Position numbers and translations under genes: made by a program | The notes under the pieces: generated by a model | What the model saw: the letters and a program-made list of their open reading frames with translations, nothing else | The model's database searches: none | Told to the model about the DNA's origin: nothing | Shown here: positions 61,718 to 64,000 of the stretch, one piece after another | How positions within the stretch are numbered: position 1 is the first letter of the stretch | Layout of the letters: every line of letters starts with the position of its first letter | Assembly (NCBI RefSeq): GCF_016887565.1 | Contig: NZ_CP069396.1 | Location: 11,886,001-11,950,000, forward strand | Source: Archangium violaceum | GTDB lineage: Bacteria; Myxococcota; Myxococcia; Myxococcales; Myxococcaceae | Length of the DNA stretch: 64,000 nucleotides | Reading direction: 5' to 3'

Positions 61718-63483
61718 GCCGCACCTCGAGTGTCACCCCGCGACCGGAGGGTGGCGCGTGAGAGCATTTCCGCCAGGAACACGCGCTCCGCCCAGGCCTC
61801 TACCTGGGTGTGGAGTTCCTCCAGGGTGCCGTCTTCCTTCAAGTCCAGTCCCGCCTGCTGGGGTGTGAGTCCCGCCCCGGGAGTGCCTGCCTCCACACGA
61901 GCCAGCACCCGTTGCACTTCTCCTAACAGCACAGGCCGCCAACGCGCCTCGTCCTGCGGCGAAACGGCGTGACGGGGAATGCGCCGCAGCGCCGTGTACA
62001 CCTCGCGGACCTTCGTCATGGGCAACGTGCCCTTCTCGCGAAGAGTGACGGTGTCCTCGATCGCTTTCACGGGTCCATCGGACCAACGGAGCCGCCAGGC
62101 ATGCTCACGGCTGGAACGCAGCCGAGCCAGGAGTGCGAAGCCGTTCCGGTCCTCCCCTTTGGCCAACTGCTCCGCACGCCGCCCCAGGTCCAGCAGGTCT
62201 CCAAGGCTCTCCAGCACATGACCTACCCCCAGCCCCACCGACAGCGTGGGCTCTTTCACACCCCGGCCTTCGAGTCCCCGTTTCATGGCGGCGGAAAAGG
62301 CCCGCGACAGCTCAGCGGCGCAGCCCAGCGCGTCCGGAAGACAGACGAAGCCGACCACGTCATCCCCTCCGGCGTAGACCAGCACGCCCCTGTGCTGCTC
62401 CTCGATGATGCGCCGGGCCTCGGAGGCAAACCCGGAGAGCGTGCGAGACAGGGACTGGTGCGCGGTGGGGCCATGAGAAGCCAGGGTTTGAAGCGTCTCT
62501 CCCATCTTGTCGCCGTCCGCCATAAGGCAGGCCACATAGGGGAAGGGCTCACCCAGGGTGGCAAGCAAGGGCCGCACGAAGTCCTGGCCGAAGCGCTCCG
62601 CGACCTCGCGCTCCAATTCTTGCTCTTCCAGGTACGTGCTCCACCGGCCGGGCAGCAGGAGCTGCGCGTCAAAGGGGAAGTCGCGCACCCATTCTCTTTT
62701 CCCCGGCTGGACTGGCGTCAGGAACCGAGAGCACTCCCGGCGAAGCCTCTCCATCGCCGGAGCCTTCGTCTCCTTCGCGAGCGCCGTATAGGCAGCGAGG
62801 CCGATGGTCGGGACGGGGATGAACTGCCCGGGCTTCCCGCCAGTGCGCTTGAGCAGACCGATGGCGTCCAGCTCCTCGCGCCGACCAATGCGGAAGCGGC
62901 TCCAGTCGCCGCCCTCACGCCTCCCCTCGACCAGCACGGACTCACGTGCACCATCCAGGCTGGACTTGTGACGGCCTCCCCGCTGGTGCTTCCACGGAGC
63001 GAATGGGCGCAGCCGCTTGCGCTCGGCCAGCGCGGCTTCCACGAAACTCAGGGCGTTGCGGTATTCGTCTGGCGGCGAGAAGGAACACCAGGCGGCATGG
63101 AACTCCAAGAGGGTGCCCAGTTGCTCCTGGGCGGTGCCAAGAGCACCAGCGTCCACGAGTTGGGGATGCTTGTACCAGACCTCCATGCCCCAATCGCGCA
63201 GCCGTGTGCGCGCCGCCTCCCGGGCGGCCCGGGCCACCTCGCGCGGGTCTCCCTGCCGCACGAGCACCAGGAGCTTGTTGGGGACGCTGGGAGCGGCCTC
63301 CTCGCCTTCCACGAGCGCGGGGAAGATGAGCTCCGCCTGAAGCTTCTGGGCGGTACGGGCGGCCTCGAGGCTCAACTCACTGAGCACATGGCTGCCGAAC
63401 CACAGGTCCCGGGTTCGCCGGGCCTGGGCGATGAAGTCCTGCACGGGACCAAGGCTCATGAGGAGCAGGTGCGCGGTGCTCAC
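61714..63483 (-). CDS. cmr2: Cas10/Cmr2, HD-less, with intact GGDD
   Basis: A 589-residue large subunit from GTG 63483. It starts directly with LLLMSLGPVQDFIAQARRTRD, so the N-terminal HD nuclease domain of longer Cmr2 proteins is absent. The two Palm parts are present: MADGDKMG (about 321-328) and YAGGDDVVGF with GGDD at 372-375, which make cyclic oligoadenylate when target RNA binds. It overlaps cmr1 and cmr3 by four bases. Confidence 0.93.
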   Translation of the reverse strand: MSTAHLLLMSLGPVQDFIAQARRTRDLWFGSHVLSELSLEAARTAQKLQAELIFPALVEGEEAAPSVPNKLLVLVRQGDPREVARAAREAARTRLRDWGMEVWYKHPQLVDAGALGTAQEQLGTLLEFHAAWCSFSPPDEYRNALSFVEAALAERKRLRPFAPWKHQRGGRHKSSLDGARESVLVEGRREGGDWSRFRIGRREELDAIGLLKRTGGKPGQFIPVPTIGLAAYTALAKETKAPAMERLRRECSRFLTPVQPGKREWVRDFPFDAQLLLPGRWSTYLEEQELEREVAERFGQDFVRPLLATLGEPFPYVACLMADGDKMGETLQTLASHGPTAHQSLSRTLSGFASEARRIIEEQHRGVLVYAGGDDVVGFVCLPDALGCAAELSRAFSAAMKRGLEGRGVKEPTLSVGLGVGHVLESLGDLLDLGRRAEQLAKGEDRNGFALLARLRSSREHAWRLRWSDGPVKAIEDTVTLREKGTLPMTKVREVYTALRRIPRHAVSPQDEARWRPVLLGEVQRVLARVEAGTPGAGLTPQQAGLDLKEDGTLEELHTQVEAWAERVFLAEMLSRATLRSRGDTRGAA

Positions 63484-64000
63484 GTCGACTCCTTCACGTC
63501 GCGAAAACCCTTCACCCAGTTGAGAAAAGCCTCCTCCAGGCTCGATTCCATGAGGGGCGCATAGAGCGGGGTGTCACCCGAGGCCAGGAGCGGGCCGAAA
63601 GGGGCCTCTGAGTCACGGACCTGGACACGCTTGTTCACCAGGACGACACGGCCCCGGCCTGGCCAGGCACGACGCAACCAGAGCGCGATGGGAACGAAAG
63701 AACCGTTCGCCAGCGGCATGGCCTTGACGATCAGCGGTGAGGCAAGCCGCTCGTGCAGCCGCTCCCCGTCATGCCAATGCAGCTCGACATCCGGGGGCTC
63801 TCCTTCTGGATAGCGCGCTCCGTTCTTCTCTCCTCTGTTGGGCCGGGCGAAGCGCTGGAAGCGAATGGCCAGGGGCAGGCCAAAACCCGCGCGCGGCCAA
63901 GCCATGGCCCTGCTCGCATACTGGGGTCGAGGCGGGTGAGCCCATGGGGTGCCATCCGGCTTGCGCAGCAATTGGCGTATCTTGTCGGCCTCGGGCCAGA
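63480..64000 (-). CDS. cmr1: type III-B CRISPR module RAMP protein Cmr1 (C-terminal part)
   Basis: The frame is open to the window edge, so the start lies beyond 64000; TTG 63971 is internal. The first visible residues WPEADKIRQL are a Cmr1 hallmark, followed by FGLPLAIRFQRF. Cmr1 caps the complex at the 3' end of the guide. Its TGA overlaps the GTG of cas10. Confidence 0.9.
   Translation of the reverse strand, partial: WPEADKIRQLLRKPDGTPWAHPPRPQYASRAMAWPRAGFGLPLAIRFQRFARPNRGEKNGARYPEGEPPDVELHWHDGERLHERLASPLIVKAMPLANGSFVPIALWLRRAWPGRGRVVLVNKRVQVRDSEAPFGPLLASGDTPLYAPLMESSLEEAFLNWVKGFRDVKEST

Noticed and set aside
1-64000. tRNA, rRNA, insertion sequences, prophage genes
   Set aside because: Read for cloverleaf ends, transposase motifs and phage structural genes; none was convincing.

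Overview
The window reads as chromosomal DNA of a large-genome myxobacterium, most likely of the Cystobacter/Archangium/Stigmatella group. The support is very high GC with strong third-position bias, many exported lipoproteins, eukaryote-like signalling proteins (a Ser/Thr kinase-cyclase-ATPase fusion, a caspase-like peptidase, hybrid histidine kinases), a SitA-like lipoprotein toxin locus, NGLS-repeat lipoproteins and a Cas6 of the kind named after Myxococcus. This is a sequence-based impression; no search was run. I see no tRNA, rRNA, insertion sequence or prophage.

Layout. 1-8 kb: a minus-strand signalling operon with a 1759-residue poly-HAMP hybrid kinase, a receiver-PAS-histidine kinase, a small winged-helix-like protein and two small DUF5985-type membrane proteins. 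8-16.3 kb: a secreted polysaccharide lyase, a sigma/anti-sigma pair divergent from a caspase-like peptidase operon, and a subtilisin-type lipoprotein protease followed by a perfect terminator hairpin. 16.3-25 kb: small lipoproteins, a LOG-family protein, a cytochrome P450, an NGLS-repeat lipoprotein, an M55 peptidase fusion paired with a triheme cytochrome c, a membrane fatty-acid/sterol hydroxylase-type protein and a single-chain phenylalanyl-tRNA-synthetase-like protein.

25.3-29.3 kb: two tandem cassettes, each a lipoprotein toxin with a C-terminal AHH-type nuclease followed by an Imm11-type immunity protein. They are near-identical in the central delivery region and diverged at the toxin tip and immunity gene. 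An AT-rich gap with an iterated motif precedes them. 30.3-35.1 kb: a uracil catabolism cluster (malonate-semialdehyde dehydrogenase, URC1, URC4, uracil phosphoribosyltransferase). 35-49 kb: an exported nuclease/phosphatase-family protein, a lipoprotein metalloprotease, a CHASE-type hybrid kinase, a large kinase/cyclase/ATPase fusion and several exported or unknown proteins. 49-57 kb: a receiver-like protein, a membrane phosphoesterase, a TetR/Rieske oxygenase divergent pair, and a methyltransferase divergent from a DNA-binding citrate synthase with palindromic operators between them.

57.2-64 kb: a type III-B CRISPR-Cas operon on the minus strand (cmr1, cut by the window edge, then cas10/cmr2, cmr3, cmr4, cmr5, cmr6, cas6). 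Every junction overlaps. The Cas10 has no HD nuclease domain but keeps the GGDD cyclase motif, and the Cas6 is of the MYXAN (Cmx6) type. Immediately downstream of cas6 lie two or three decayed repeat-like units with a period of about 70 bp that could be the remnant of a CRISPR array. The most system-like parts of the window are the toxin/immunity cassettes, the Cmr operon with its possible relic array, and the caspase operon beside a sigma/anti-sigma pair.
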